The position numbers were made by a program, and so were the translations under genes. Below, piece after piece: positions 21,147 through 32,883 of a DNA stretch of 36,804 nucleotides (its first letter is position 1; each line of letters opens with the position of its first letter). The stretch lies in contig MU835733.1 of NCBI GenBank assembly GCA_029204225.1, forward strand, positions 1 through 36,804, written 5' to 3'. The notes beneath the pieces are model-generated. The model ran no database searches and had not been told where the DNA came from. It saw nothing but the letters and a program-made list of their open reading frames with translations. Source of the stretch: Diphasiastrum complanatum (Eukaryota; Streptophyta; Lycopodiopsida; Lycopodiales; Lycopodiaceae).

Positions 21147-23204
21147 ATGCATAAATTTATCATTAACACTGATAGGGCTACACGTTCTTCTGCTGGACTT
21201 GAGGATAAGATTCTTTGCTTGATTGATTTGCTTGAGACTATGGACTGGGTAAAGACTTATCTTGAGTTTGTTAAGAAAAAACAACAGTTGAGCCTTGTGG
21301 AAAATCTTTATAGTCGTCTTAATGATTTTGTTGAAAAGTTCAAAGAAGAAGAAAAGTTCTACAATTTGCACATTAGAAAAGTGTTCATGTGCTTGGAAAA
21401 TGAAAATGGTATTGCTCCTACTGTTAATATCCCTTCTGCTTCTGATGCTCCTTTATCTCCGCACCCTCTTGTTTCTACTAAGGACCTTGATGAAGTCAGT
21501 GCCTCTTAACTTGAGATCTTTTCTCAAGACATTTGCGATATTGGTGACCTTTCCTCTTATGATTTCTACCAATCAAAAAATTGCCAAGTCCCTTTTGTTC
21601 CTGCTAGAGTTATTGAGTATAAATCCACTCTTACATCTTATAAACAGTAGTCCATGTAGGACAACTTACTGTCCTAAGATCCAATACACAAAATGGTAAG
21701 AAATACTGAAAACATGCTACTTTTTGTAAATATATCACATTGAGCTATATTAGAAAGGGTAGATGGCTTCATAGAAATACTGAAACTCTTTCTAGGAATA
21801 GGATTGCCAAGGACGAACTACAATGGCTTACCAACTTTTGATATGTTAATGGTATTGATAAAGCACAACATAACCCATGTTTTATGTGTAAATTCTTTGC
21901 ACGAAAATTGGCCATAAAAAGACTCAATGGTCTAGATTTTACTCCTTTTCCCAATGATCAATCTAACTATGTTAAGGATTCCCTGTCATATATAATGGAC
22001 ATTTCTACCTATTCTTTACCAGAAATCTTTTTGGGAAATAATTCTCTACCTTACCTTCTCTGCGCCCTTAAAGCCCACAAAGACTCATTTAGATGGATTA
22101 CCAATGCTCACGATTGCTGCTTTACCGAGCTTGTCAAATTTCTCACAGGAGCTCTTGGTATGCTGTCACCATTCCTCATGGAAGGTGCAGGCCTTAAGGC
22201 GAATACATACAAGAGTATCCTAAGAGCTGATACAATTTTGCATTGGTAATGTGAATCGTCTATGGATTTATATCTAAATCTACCATCTTTGATTTACCAA
22301 CTTACGGATTGCAGATATCTCAAAATGTTACGAGAATGTACTCTTAGATAGTCCGGAAGGACTAAAAACTGTTATGAAAAAGGCTATAAAATATGCCTTT
22401 ACATATTCCAGACATGATCTTATCTACTATAAAATGGAATCACTCATGTGAAGTTTTTAATTGGTCATGGGATAAAAAAACAATCACAAGATTGGCACAC
22501 TCTTGATATAAATTTGCTTTATCAATGGAACGATTTCTTGACTAATAATTGTATTGTCAGACTAGGGAACAAAACTTGGAGACAAGTACGTGGTGGTATT
22601 CCTATGGGTTTTTCATGTTCACCTACTTGGTGTAATTGGTATTTATCCTTCTTTGAAGCACAATTTATAAAGAGACTTGCTAAATTGGGCCTAATTGATT
22701 TCATGAGTAACTTTCGACACTCTTTCAAATACATTGATGGTATATGTTTCATCAATAACCCTAATATCGAGCTCTTTATGGACAACACACAAGCGAGGAC
22801 CCCTGAACACCCTTTTTGGATCTATCCCTTAGACTTTTTAGAAATAGAAAGGAAAGTGACGGAAGGAAACAAAACCAGCTCTCTAAATATATTTATTATC
22901 TTTGATCAAAATTATGGCCTTGCTTTACTCTCTTCATACTTACAGTATATTTTTGGCTTCAAATAGACCGATCGATAATTCATATAAGGTTATTGTTTCA
23001 CAGGTCATTGCCGCAATATACTATTGTAACAAACAAGAGACGTTTATTAATGAGGTTGGAATTTTGGTTGATGCTTTTCAAAAAAATGGTTTTATGAGAG
23101 GTAAACTTTGTCTTATCATCAAAAACTTGTTTATTTCTGAATCTTTTCTCGGTTTGTCCTACACTTTACCACATGATATTGATTGTCTTCTAGTGGGCAG
23201 TTAG
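21147..23204 (+). pseudogene. Decayed reverse transcriptase, Penelope-like type
   Basis: This is a non-LTR, non-copia, non-gypsy reverse transcriptase read in several frame pieces. The first (21147-21509) is a helical region without a known motif. 21884-22249 carries LPYLLCALKAHKDSFRWITN and ELVKFLTGALGMLSP, matching the YxxPKxHKxPxxxRxI block and the following helix of Penelope-like RTs. 22314-22445 holds motif A, DISKCYENV. After a frameshift at 22446-22448, 22448-22966 gives WRQVRGGIPMGFSCSPTWCN (motif B, 22577-22640), FFEAQFIKRL, then FKYIDG at 22724-22741, motif C with Gly for the second catalytic Asp, and IYPLDFLEIE. 22902-23204 reads SYKVIVSQVIAAIYYCNKQE and FQKNGFMRGKL, resembling the thumb. 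No GIY-YIG endonuclease was found. The RT identity is firm; the subfamily is inferred from the GIPMGxxCSP pattern. Confidence 0.75.
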
Positions 23205-24865
23205 CTATCCCTTATGTTCTGGAGATTTGAAACATATTTCTCCAAGGCATCTACATGTTGTTGTGTCTTCTTCAGCTCTGTTTTTTATTTGTCTTCATGT
23301 TGTTTAGCAATCTTCAACTCTCGATTCAACTGGGTGAGTTTCTAGCTGAAAAGAGTGTTTTTTGATCCCAAATCTGAAATTCTCTTTTCCATTGTGGTCT
23401 TTTGATCAATCATGGTCTAGATCATTCGTCCAAGGTGCGAAACTATTCCAAGGGCGTCACCAGAATCCAATGGTACCAAACTGGGAGCAGCAGCAGCAGC
23501 AGGAGTTCCAGATCTCATGGATTGTCGTGATGGCCTTGAATAGTTGCTCGTGGATCTTCCTCTTCGAAAATATCTCTTCAAACCCATCTAGAATTTGGGC
23601 ATCGAACTGCTTCGGAGATACTACCGCAGGACTGACTCTGATAATGCCTAATATGCTTGATCTTGTTGGCCTGATTGAATTGTGGTGTTGAATCAAAGGT
23701 ATCAAAGGTTTTATGAAATTGATCGAATCCTCTTCAGGGGGATTTTGGATTAAATGGCTCGGGGCTCAAAGGCATCACGAATCGTTCATCTTCATGTAAT
23801 GGGTCGAAATCATCAAATCCATAAACCATTGGGTTTCCGGTGAAATAGCTGATGTTTGTGGGAGTGGGGCAGCTTGGGTAACTGGGATTGGAATGGTAGA
23901 TCCAATTGTCATAGATTGCCCTTGTGAAGAATCATAGGCGAGGGTGGTCGCAGTGGCTGAGGGAACGGAGAGTGTAAAGCGAGTTGCAGCAGGGGGTATG
24001 GGCACAATTGACAGTGGTGGATGAGTATGACGTCGAGACACGGAAGGCGAGGCGGGTGCAACAATCTTGCTGCGTTCTCTACGATGACTCTGAGAGTTGG
24101 ATGCTTGGTGGGATGATTCAACTGGTGCTACTTCATAGGTGGCTAGCATGGAATCAACGTGAAATCCGTGAACTTTGTTGACTAAGTACGAGACGGCCAA
24201 GGAGGACAGAAGAGAGCCCGCAATAAACTGTTGTTTGGTATTGCTTTTAATCACTCTCTTCAGCTCCCCGAAGGCCATCTTGTACCAGTCGTACGGTTTC
24301 GTGGTCCCCTTTTCTAACTCATAGTTAGAGTCGACCAAGTGATGGAGGATTTGGGAAGAGATCCTTTCCTTCTTGAGGTTGCCAACCATCAAGAAGTTAT
24401 TCAAAAGTTGTGCGACAGTATGGAGAATAGGATCTCTAATGGCTTCTAGCCATCATTCCTATGATATTGATTGATGGTAGTATAAAGAAAAGGCTTGATA
24501 GTGGACTTGGCATGTTTAGGAGAGGGGGTTTGTTGAGGCCCAGAAGTGATTCCTATGGCAGCAAGGGTGACCTTAGTGACCCGCACCTTGTGGGTGACTC
24601 TCTGAAAAGTGATATGAAATTTAGCCTTGGCTTCATTCCAAGTGCTAAATGCCATGGTGATAAACTCCATATTTATTTCATTTGAAAAGGCATGCTCATG
24701 GATCCCCATTTCCATGAGCAAAGGCTTGGCAAAGTTCATCCATTTCGCCACCTTGCTTGCTGCTAAGAAACGACATGATGTCCGTTGAGGTTGGAACATC
24801 ACGCAAAACAACTGAGCGGGGTGAGACACTAGTATCACTATGGCAACAAGTAAAACTGAGAACAA
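23203..24865 (-). pseudogene. Decayed gene of unknown function with C-terminal coiled coil
   Basis: Several minus-strand frames appear to be pieces of one gene. 24865-24446 encodes a basic helical region (SCRFLAASKVAKWMNFAKPL, FSTWNEAKAKFHITFQRVTH). 24404-23775 continues in another frame with KPYDWYKMAFGELKRVIKSN, a short hydrophobic stretch (GSLLSSLAVSYLV), then a Pro/Ser/Thr-rich linker. 23500-23203 gives AAAAAPSLVPLDSGDALG and, past three stops (TAG, TAG, TAA, all where Gln codons would fit), a heptad-like helix with MEKRISDLGSKN, LTQLNRELKIAKQHED and HVDALEKYVSNLQNIRDS before the final stop. No family is recognised. It could be an accessory ORF of a retroelement, possibly of the neighbouring gypsy on the same strand, or a dead host gene. 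Confidence 0.45.
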
Positions 24866-25643
24866 AAGACGGGAAATATATCAGAAGGCTGTAAAAAAGT
24901 TTCGAAAAGTTTAGCCATGGGAAAAATTCGCAAGAGCTTTGCTAGCACAAGTGAGAAATGAAATCAAATTCAGCCCTTTTATAAACTAATTTTGAGAGTG
25001 CTCATCAGTTCTAGACAAAAAATTGCAGACATGTTCAATACTATAAAAATAGCTTCCAAAATTCTCAGCGAAGATTCTTGACCAATGGTGTAGCTCGACG
25101 AAGGTTCTTGAGGTCAACTCTCACCTAAGTGCATCATTCACCTAGGTAATGTATTTAATAAAAAATTTCAGGATCTGAACCTATGTCCAACCTAATTTTG
25201 GCATTCTAAATTCATCTGTCAAGTCGGTGACAAAGGTTCCTAATGAGGGTAATATGTTCGACGAAGGTTTCCAAAGTGGTAGGCTTCTGAACTCTCGTCT
25301 GACTTTAAAACATGTACTTTTTGTGCAAACCAACTCAATATAGGTAAATCTGAATTGGCAGCTCGGCAAAGGTCCATATGATTGTTTGTTCAATATTTGA
25401 CTAAAAAAATGATATTTTAAGTCATTTTTCATCAAAAATTGATCCTTGAAAATACTTTCCTTTCTTTTTCTTTGATCTGATGACTTTTTTATGTTTGCTC
25501 ATCATTATTTTATTTCTTTTCTTCATTCATCAGTTTTTATTTTTTTAAATACTATCTTTTTCATCAAAAACAAAAAGAATCAACAAGTAGTGAAAAACAA
25601 AAAAAAAAATGAAAACAAAAAGTAAAAATGAGGAGATTTCCAA
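24866..25643. other. Non-coding stretch beside gypsy pol, possible old LTR
   Basis: No coding motif is present. Variants of CGACGAAGGTT recur (25094, 25259, and weaker near 25225 and 25366). A 28-base segment at 25331-25358 matches 29149-29176 in direct orientation (about 24 of 28), so both sides of the gypsy coding region share sequence. Whether this marks LTR remains is unresolved. Confidence 0.35.
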
Positions 25644-26720
25644 TCATGCTAGTAGAACTGGCTGCCAGAACTTGTGTAATCGGCTACCATTCACTAGGGT
25701 GTCAAATTGTCTTTCATCCAGGTGCTTCAAAATAATTGCTCCATACGACAGTATTTCTTTCCCTTTGTATGGTCCTTCACTTGTAAACTTTAGTTTCCTT
25801 TTGATCAATTTGGTTTTATACATCAATGCTAGACCTCCTTCCTTCAAATCTTTTTTTATGTAAATGGCGATCATGCCATGTCTTGCGGCGAGCTTTCTTT
25901 GCTACTAGTGCATGGATGGCTGTCAATCTGGTTTCACAAAGTTTATGCAAAGCCTCATGACGCATTTGTAAAGATTTTGCATCATCCAACCGTTCCGTTG
26001 CTACTATGCATAAGGATGGTACCAAAAATTCGATCGGCATAACTATAGACAAGTTAAAATGGGGTGTCTTATTCGTGCTAACTTTATAAGCTATTCTGAA
26101 TGCCCATAACATTGTATGAAGTTTATATTCCCAATTAGAACGACTTGCTTCAACTATTTTTGTCATAATATTGTAGAGAATCTTATAAGAAGATTATGCT
26201 TGTCCATTACCTCTCGGATAATACAAAGTACTAAATCGATGTATAACGAAAAAGTCTTCCAACAAACACTTGATCGTTTCATTGACAAAGTGTGTTTCAT
26301 GATCACTTACAATCTCGATAGGACATTCAAATCTGACAATGATATTCTCATATAAGAACTTAGTCATAGTCTTTGCATCGGCAACTTGAACCTCTTGTCA
26401 CATGATGAATAGGACCAACATAATTAAGTCCCCATTTCTCAAATGGTGTTTGTCATAGAACCGAATGCAAAGGTTCATAGTTCTACTTCATATGACGACG
26501 TGCTCATTGACATACATCACATGACTGAATAAAGTTTTTTGTATCCATATGAAGTGTAGGCCACCAACATCCCAATTGTAAAAATTTCGAACTGTGATAT
26601 CAGTGAAAAACGTCCACCTCCCATCCCATTATGTGAAAACATGATTAGATTAGGTACTTCATGTGGCAAAACAAATCTTTTTAAAATATCATCCATTCCA
26701 CGACGAAACAATTGCAATCA
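25644..26720 (-). pseudogene. Gypsy integrase
   Basis: The zinc-binding N-terminus is scrambled over two frames (FVLPHEVPNLIMFSHNGMGG, then LGCWWPTLHMDT). The core shows FEKWGLNYVGPI, then IEIVSDHETHFVNETIK with the second catalytic Asp, and PRGNGQA followed by a TAA (26194-26196) exactly where the catalytic Glu of GQAE belongs. 26166-25816 encodes YKLHTMLWAFRIAYKVSTNK and MPIEFLVPS, and a last frame reads RKLKFTSEGPYKGKEILSYG, the C-terminal end. Confidence 0.9.
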
Positions 26721-26744
26721 ATTGATAAGGTTGTGCCTTAACAA

Positions 26745-27538
26745 TCAATTGTTTCTTTGAACTTTTTTCAAAGAGTCGTTAGGTTGGCCTACCATCGGAT
26801 ATTCAACAATATATGTTGCCCACTTAGGTACTGCTTCAACATAAAATAATGCAGCATCTGGTAGTTCATCATCCACTGCAATGTTGACTGGTGTTGTCTG
26901 GATAGTTGTCATCTTGCAATGTGTCTCATATTGCATGTCTTGTTCACTAGATAAAGCAATGGCTGATGGTCGATATAAAATGAAAAAATGTGTCGCCATT
27001 AAATAATGTCAAAATTTTTTCATCGAAAATACCATGGCCAATGTTTCTCGTTCTATTGTAGAGTAATTCTTCTCAAGACCAGTAAGCTGTCGACTAGCAA
27101 ATCTGATATGATAGTCTTTCTTATATTCTCCTGGCTGTGTCAAAATTGATCCAATAGCATATTTTAATGCATCAGTATGAACATGAAATTCGATTGTCCA
27201 ATTTGGAGCTTGTAGAATCGTTGCAAAAGCTAAAGCTTTATTCAATTTCTCAAATGCTTCTAACGTCTCAATCATCCAAATAGGTACAATGGTCAAATTA
27301 TATATAGGTCATGCTAAGTCTAAAAAAACAAAATGAATATCCGATAATAGTTTGCATGACCCATAAAAATATAAACTCCTTGAATTGTTCTTGGTGGCGG
27401 CAACTCTACAATGACTTTGATTTTTGAATAATCTGTAGCAATGCCATGTCTTGATATCACATGTCCAAGAACAAAACTCCATGTGTAGCCCAAATCTGAC
27501 TTTTTTCTGGATTTAAGGAGATTTGGTACTTGCGACAA
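26745..27538 (-). pseudogene. Gypsy RT connection and RNase H
   Basis: 27538-27320 reads YTWSFVLGHVISRHGIATDY and LPPPRTIQGVYIFMGHANYY, the standard junction between RT and RNase H. 27296-27009 carries LEAFEKLNKALAFATILQAP, HTDALKYAIGSILTQ and LEKNYSTIERETLAMVFSMK, the plant gypsy RNase H core (TDA, and Glu in IERE). 26999-26745 continues in a shifted frame with VDDELPDAALFYVEAVPKWA, a stretch typical of the RNase H-integrase linker of this lineage. Confidence 0.9.
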
Positions 27539-28067
27539 TGTTAAAATAATTTTTCTAAACGATCCAGATGGTCTATATCGGCACTATATGGACTCCGAGA
27601 TCATCCACATAAATATCAAGAAATTTCTGCAAATAGTCTTTGAAGGCAAACTGCATTACTCTCTAAAATGAACTAGGTGTATTACAAAGTCCAAATGGCA
27701 TAACTTTATAAGCAATTCACGTCACTTTGTTTAGAGCTTTGAGATTCACACAAATTCTCATCTTCTCATTCTTCTTAGGAACGATAACAATTGGTGAAAC
27801 CCATTCAGTATGCTCAATTTCGTAAATAATATCTGCTTCAAGTAATCTTTGTAACTCCTTGATAAGATCAGTAACATTTGAATTACAGTGATAGAATCTT
27901 GTCACTTTTGAAACTGCATCAGGTATCAAGGGTATTATATGCTCAATCACTAATGTCAGAATCCCTTTTAGATCCTTGTATGTCCAAGCAAAACAATCTT
28001 GATATTTAATCAACAACTTTCTCAACTTGAAACTGTTCTGGGGTAAGTTATGTTCCAACTTGAACAA
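27539..28067 (-). pseudogene. Gypsy reverse transcriptase
   Basis: The first frame reads FKLRKLLIKYQDCFAWTYKD, then LQRLLEADIIYEIEHTEWVS and PIVIVPKKNEKMRICVNLKA, the fingers of gypsy RT. In another frame YKVMPFGLCNTPSSF, a stop and RVMQFAFKDYLQKF lead to LDIYVDDLGVHI, with the catalytic YVDD at 27600-27611. About 70 codons around the first catalytic Asp seem deleted between the two pieces, because LNKVT at 27717 is followed within a few codons by the MPFGL block. Confidence 0.9.
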
Positions 28068-29140
28068 TCTTCTCTGGTTCTCCTAGTTCAGCAAGATTCA
28101 TAGGCTGAGTTCTAGTTGGTCCATCATAAACTTCTTGCATTTCTAGCACTTGATCCTCATATTGACAATGAGTTTTTGGTAACATAATAACAACGTCATC
28201 CAAGGTGTAGCGTTTAAAATGATTTGGCATATCATGTTGGACTCCATATGACTATTCTTTTTCAAAAGGATTAACCTTGGATTACTATTTAGCTTTTCTA
28301 GTAGAAATCATTCGAGGAGGTGGTGAATTTCTAGAAGATGAGGTCTTCTTAGAAGGTGATGCCTTTCTAGAATGTGATGTCTTGCGAGGACTCTGACTTG
28401 AAGAGTCATCCTTGATTTTTCTTTTACCTTTATCCAATAAAGGTGTACATTTTTAGGATCAATTGTTGAGACTGCATCTCGTGATGAACTTTTCCATTTC
28501 AAAATCGTGTTATAATTTTGCTTAGCTTGCTTTTTCGTCATTGGTCTTGTATTCTTTCCTTCCTTCAATATAGATGCTTTCGACGATTCTATTGTTGGTT
28601 CATCAGGTATCTCGTGAACTCCAAACCTTGTAGGATCCATGTGATTGAAAATCTACTCATCAGTAAGTTTTGCATTTTCATCATAAGATAGGGCATGATT
28701 GACATGAATGAGTCCATCTTCAATAGGATCTGAATTGGGTCGGTTGATATCCATGCTATATTCATCATATTTACTGGAAATCTGATCGACGTATCCAAAG
28801 TTCGATCAGGTAAATGAATCTTGCTCAGCTCTAATTGGTCACCTCGTTGACACATATATCATGTTGTACAATCCACTATTGTGAGAGCTTGATTCCGATT
28901 AACATTATCTGTTTGAGAGTCATAATGAGCTTTCTAAATTTTTACTTGTCGATCACAAGTATGATCCGTTGTTGATGAATCATCATCTCCTTTTTGAACT
29001 ATTGGCTTGATTGTCCAAGTGATTGGATCAACTTTGACTGCACGCTCACAATTCTCAAATGTAGTCTTTCCAGTTTTCCAGTTATGAATTACTTGCGCAA
29101 CTCGTAATCATGGACGTCCCAATAATTTGGTACAAACTAA
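28068..29140 (-). pseudogene. Gypsy protease end and pre-RT linker
   Basis: VCTKLLGRP followed by TGA where Trp is conserved (the LLGRPW motif at the end of gypsy retropepsins) lies at about 29110-29140. Then VIHNWKTGKTTFENCERAVKV and an acidic linker follow. Further on a Lys/Ser-rich stretch and LAELGEPEKIVQVGT, near the RT start, match the pre-RT linker of plant gypsy pol. The catalytic DTG of the protease is not seen; it would lie beyond 29170, where a dispersed repeat begins. Confidence 0.65.
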
Positions 29141-29180
29141 CCTTCGCCCAACTCAATATAGGAAGATTTGAACTGGATTT

Positions 29181-29263
29181 GGCTTGCCACATGGCCTACC
29201 ATAGGCTTGTGTAGTAGGCCACATAGGCCTACTATCTAGCAAGCCTATCATAGGTTGCCACAT
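29181..29263 (-). repeat. Dispersed repeat, copy 2 (first copy at 7607-7719)
   Basis: 29221-29263 is the reverse complement of 7677-7719 with one difference. An ACAAGCCTATGGTAGGCC-type block lies at about 29190-29213 in permuted order. It abuts the upstream edge of gypsy coding similarity. Confidence 0.8.
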
Positions 29264-30980
29264 TGTTGATAGATTCCACACTTTTAGAATCTTTTATTGT
29301 TCTGCTTCTTACTTCTTGCGTATAGAACTGTTTTTGCTTGTCACCAGACACATTTAGGCATTTTCTTGAATGTTAGCTTCTTAGTCAAGGCCCAAATCAA
29401 GCAGAAAGATACTGGTATCAATGTAGCATTAATGTCCTACTTGTTAGAGGACAACTCAGATCTATCTCTCTTGAACTGTGTCACATGCAATCAACCCATC
29501 ATGTAATCAAAACATTCAACCAAATGATCAGCATGCAGTCCAGGTGAACAACCATGAAATCTACTTCTACCTTGCTGCAAAATGTACTGAAATCAGATCC
29601 TAAGCACTACTATACTTGCATAAATTGACAAAACAAGAACAAAAACTAATCTACGGCATTTTAGAAGTCCAAGAATCAAGAAACCAACCAGTCTTTTGAT
29701 TCTTGGACATCTCAAGAATATCAAGAACTAGAATGTTGGAGGATATGCAAGATTTATACCACATTTCTATCCTATTTAGTTTACTTGAATGCTAGTTCCT
29801 ACGTTAATCCACAAACAAGAAATGAAATCTAATCCACAACTAGGAAAGCAAGAAAACTAATCCACTCTAAAGTCCACAACCACACACAATATGAATGGAA
29901 GGCCATGACCATAGGGGCATCACTCAAGAAAACCATCATGATCAAGGAGCTTAATGTAGCATCAAACTCATGGAAAATATTCTTATTAAGCATGGAGTAG
30001 ATACAATGCAAAAAGCTCCTTTTCACATAGAGGGAGTCTCTTAAATAAGCAAGAGAGCTCATTAGGTGGCATCCTAATGAAATTTTTACATTTCACAAAT
30101 TACAAGTGAAATAATACTCTCCACTAGAGGTCACCATCACAAGGTGGCTCACTTTACTTTCTTTAAGAGGAGTGTTAATAGCACTATGCCAGAATGAAGC
30201 TGACATTTTGGAATGTTTCAATTGTTGGAATGATTTGGCATGTTGTATTTTGTGCATTTCCCGAAACCCGTGCAAGCTTTATGCATTTTAAGATCAACTA
30301 ACTTATGAAATAGTTCGGAGTGATTAACCAAAAGGTACAAATGCAAAGTTGTCATCAAGAAGTCATATAATGAGAAAAACAACAAAACCTGAAGAAACAT
30401 ATCCAAATTTGTTGTAGCCATAGTGATCTAGGTGGCGGCCGATATAGTGATCTTTTGGCAATTGCTGCTAGAAACTGATAGATAGTAGCAAATAAAAGCA
30501 CCTCAAACAGCTTGACAGCGCTAACCTGTGAGCAACTGATCTGCTGGGAGAGGACGGCAGCCAGATTTCCTTTGCTAATGTTACCCTTTGTGAAGATGAT
30601 TTTGATGCGATAATTCTCATACAAGAAAAGCATTTGCTTCCGTTACTCTGTTATGACATTGTAGTTTAAAGAAAGCCTTGCTGCTTATGAAAACCTTCAA
30701 CAAAATCTTAAGCGATTACAAGTATAAGCTTCATAGAGTTAGTTCATACAATAAGTATAACTGGATAGCATTTCAACCTTCCTTTGAGAACGTATGATAG
30801 ATACAAATAGACAAATCAATGGATATGTGTTGTACTGGTGGTGGGAGCAACAAGAGATGGCAACATTCACTGTATATGATGATAGTGAAGCCACTATCTT
30901 CTTAAACATCTTATTATATTCACAGAAACATCATGGAAAAAATTGAAATCGCTGATATATTTATTCTAACATTCTAACAC
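29264..30980. other. Gene-free stretch; possible LTR at its right end
   Basis: No protein family was recognised on either strand. At 30981 the minus strand reads GTGGGAG followed by TGTTAGAATGTTAG, like a purine tract followed by a copia LTR start, so the right part may be a 3' LTR in minus orientation. Its other end was not found. Confidence 0.35.
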
Positions 30981-30981
30981 T

Positions 30982-31820
30982 CCCACTTGATTACATATCT
31001 ATCATGATCAGATTGTAATCACAATGAGAAATTTGTAGTCAGATGTTGATGAAGAACACACAGCATCACCATTCACATAGTCTTCAGCATGCTTTTAGGC
31101 CTTCAGCGCTTTCACCCAGCTAATCGATCTTCTTTAGAGCTCTTCACACAGGCTGCTCTCACAAGAGCCCATCACACACAGTCGTAGCTCCCACTCCCAC
31201 TGGAGCTCTTCACAGTGCACACAGTCATAGCCTCCAGCCTCTAGTAGAGTACGTTGGTACTCACACCGGAGCTTTCTACACAGTTATTTGAAGATGTTAC
31301 ACGGAGAGTCTTCATTTCATACATTATATTTGAAGGATAACCACACAGTATCTTCTCCACATAGCAATTAAATCAGCAGTAGCATATCAGAACATAATAA
31401 GCAAGAGCCACCTGGGCTGAACTCTGCCATCTTCTTCGCTCTTGTCTTCACTAATACAAAGCTTAGCAACAAATCGATATCATTTCAAGAAACACCTCAA
31501 CAATTGGCCTCCAATGCTTTCACATCTTTGATGTGATCTCTGTCAAAGCAGTGCTTGGATCATATAATAAGTCTTGAAAACTTCAACGGTAGGCTTTGCA
31601 AGTCTATTCTTCTCTAATATAATATTGCAGGCTTGTTCTTTTCTTCCTTTACCTGCATTCTGCATGCAATCTCTCCCATCATACAGCTGACAGTAGGTCC
31701 TCATCAATCATGCGTCGCTGCTCAGATCGTTTCAGAGTAATTTCCTTTGCTAAAAAAAAAATCTGGCCACTCTCGGGTCAATGCAACGTTTATAATTTCT
31801 ATATCTCAACACATACATGC
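30982..31820. other. Gene-free stretch with weak 66-bp repeats
   Basis: GAGCTCTTCACA or a variant occurs at 31137, 31203 and 31269, a spacing of about 66 bases, with CACACAGTC words between. No coding motif is present. Confidence 0.4.
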
Positions 31821-31924
31821 ATCCTTTTTCCCAAGTTTTTTAAGTTAAAAAAAACTCATGCATGGGTGAGAGGAGGAGGATGCATGGGTGCACCCATACA
31901 TATCCGCAAATGTGTACATAAGTT

Positions 31925-31968
<44 letters not shown>

Positions 31969-31971
<3 letters not shown>

Positions 31972-32067
31972 TAGCAAAGAGTGTCCGTCGTTGACGGGCA
32001 ATGGACGGTCGATGGTCGTTGACACAGATGGTTGATGGTCGTTGACGGGTGGTCAATGTGTACATAA

Positions 32068-32108
<41 letters not shown>

Positions 32109-32196
32109 TAGCAAAGAGTGTCCGTCGTTGACGGGCAATGGACGGTCGATGGTCGTTGACACAGATGGTTGATGGTCGTTGACGGGTGGTCAATGT
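31969..32196 (+). repeat. Identical 91-bp duplication beside (TA)n tracts
   Basis: 31969-32059 and 32106-32196 appear base-for-base identical and are each preceded by a (TA)n run (31928-31968 and 32071-32105). Each holds units built on GATGGTCGTTGACGGGTGG. A diverged third copy lies at 34152-34236. Confidence 0.9.
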
Positions 32197-32796
32197 ATGT
32201 GTGTGTATGTACGTGAGTGTATGTGTTATTTGAGTATCTGGATTTGTGTGTATGATTTGTGCTTGATGGTGTTGAAGAAAAAAAAAAGAAGAACCCTAGA
32301 GGTAAGAACCAAGGAAAACTTTGTGTCAAATTTTCATTTCAATTTGAATAAATAAAAAAATGTCTAGTTTTAGATATTCAACTTCTGCTATTTCCCACAA
32401 TAGTTGCAAGGATGAGATTAACAAATATGTTCTTCAATAGAGCATGGATGCTAGACGGAGAAAAGAACTTTGGATAAAACTTTCTGTTCATGATCTATGG
32501 GTAAAATTTTGGTAATTCAAAATAAATACGAAAGCCATATAATAAATCTTAGTGCGGTTCTGCTCATCGACGATGTTTTTTTAGGTGAATTGACAAGAGA
32601 AGGGGAGAACATATGGGATGGACGGAGTGCGGGTGTGCTTCCTAATGGTTAAAAGCAAGTTGTTTGGGCAAGAGGCCGATGGTTTAAGTGCTCGGGAGAG
32701 ATGGGTGGGTGGGTTTTGCCATGTGAAAAAAAAAGGAGAGAGAGTGCTAAAAAATGATATGTTCCTACCCTTAAAAGCCTTAGTTTTTTTTTTTTT

Positions 32797-32806
32797 GGGG
32801 GGGGGG

Positions 32807-32880
<74 letters not shown>
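32797..32880. repeat. (G)n and (GA)n microsatellite
   Basis: A run of 13 G precedes about 34 units of GA. Similar (GA)n tracts lie at 33237-33294, 34478-34528 and 34694-34728, and its inverted equivalent (TC)n at 36226-36260. Confidence 0.95.

Positions 32881-32883
<3 letters not shown>

Larger units (their letters stand above)
25644..29170 (-). mobile_element. Ty3/gypsy retrotransposon remnant
   Basis: The minus-strand domain order protease end, reverse transcriptase, RNase H, integrase is that of Ty3/gypsy (Metaviridae-type) elements. Every domain is split by stops and frameshifts. No gag, no paired LTRs and no target-site duplication were found, so the ends are set by the limits of coding similarity. 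It is more decayed than the copia element at 13.5-19.1 kb. Confidence 0.9.
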
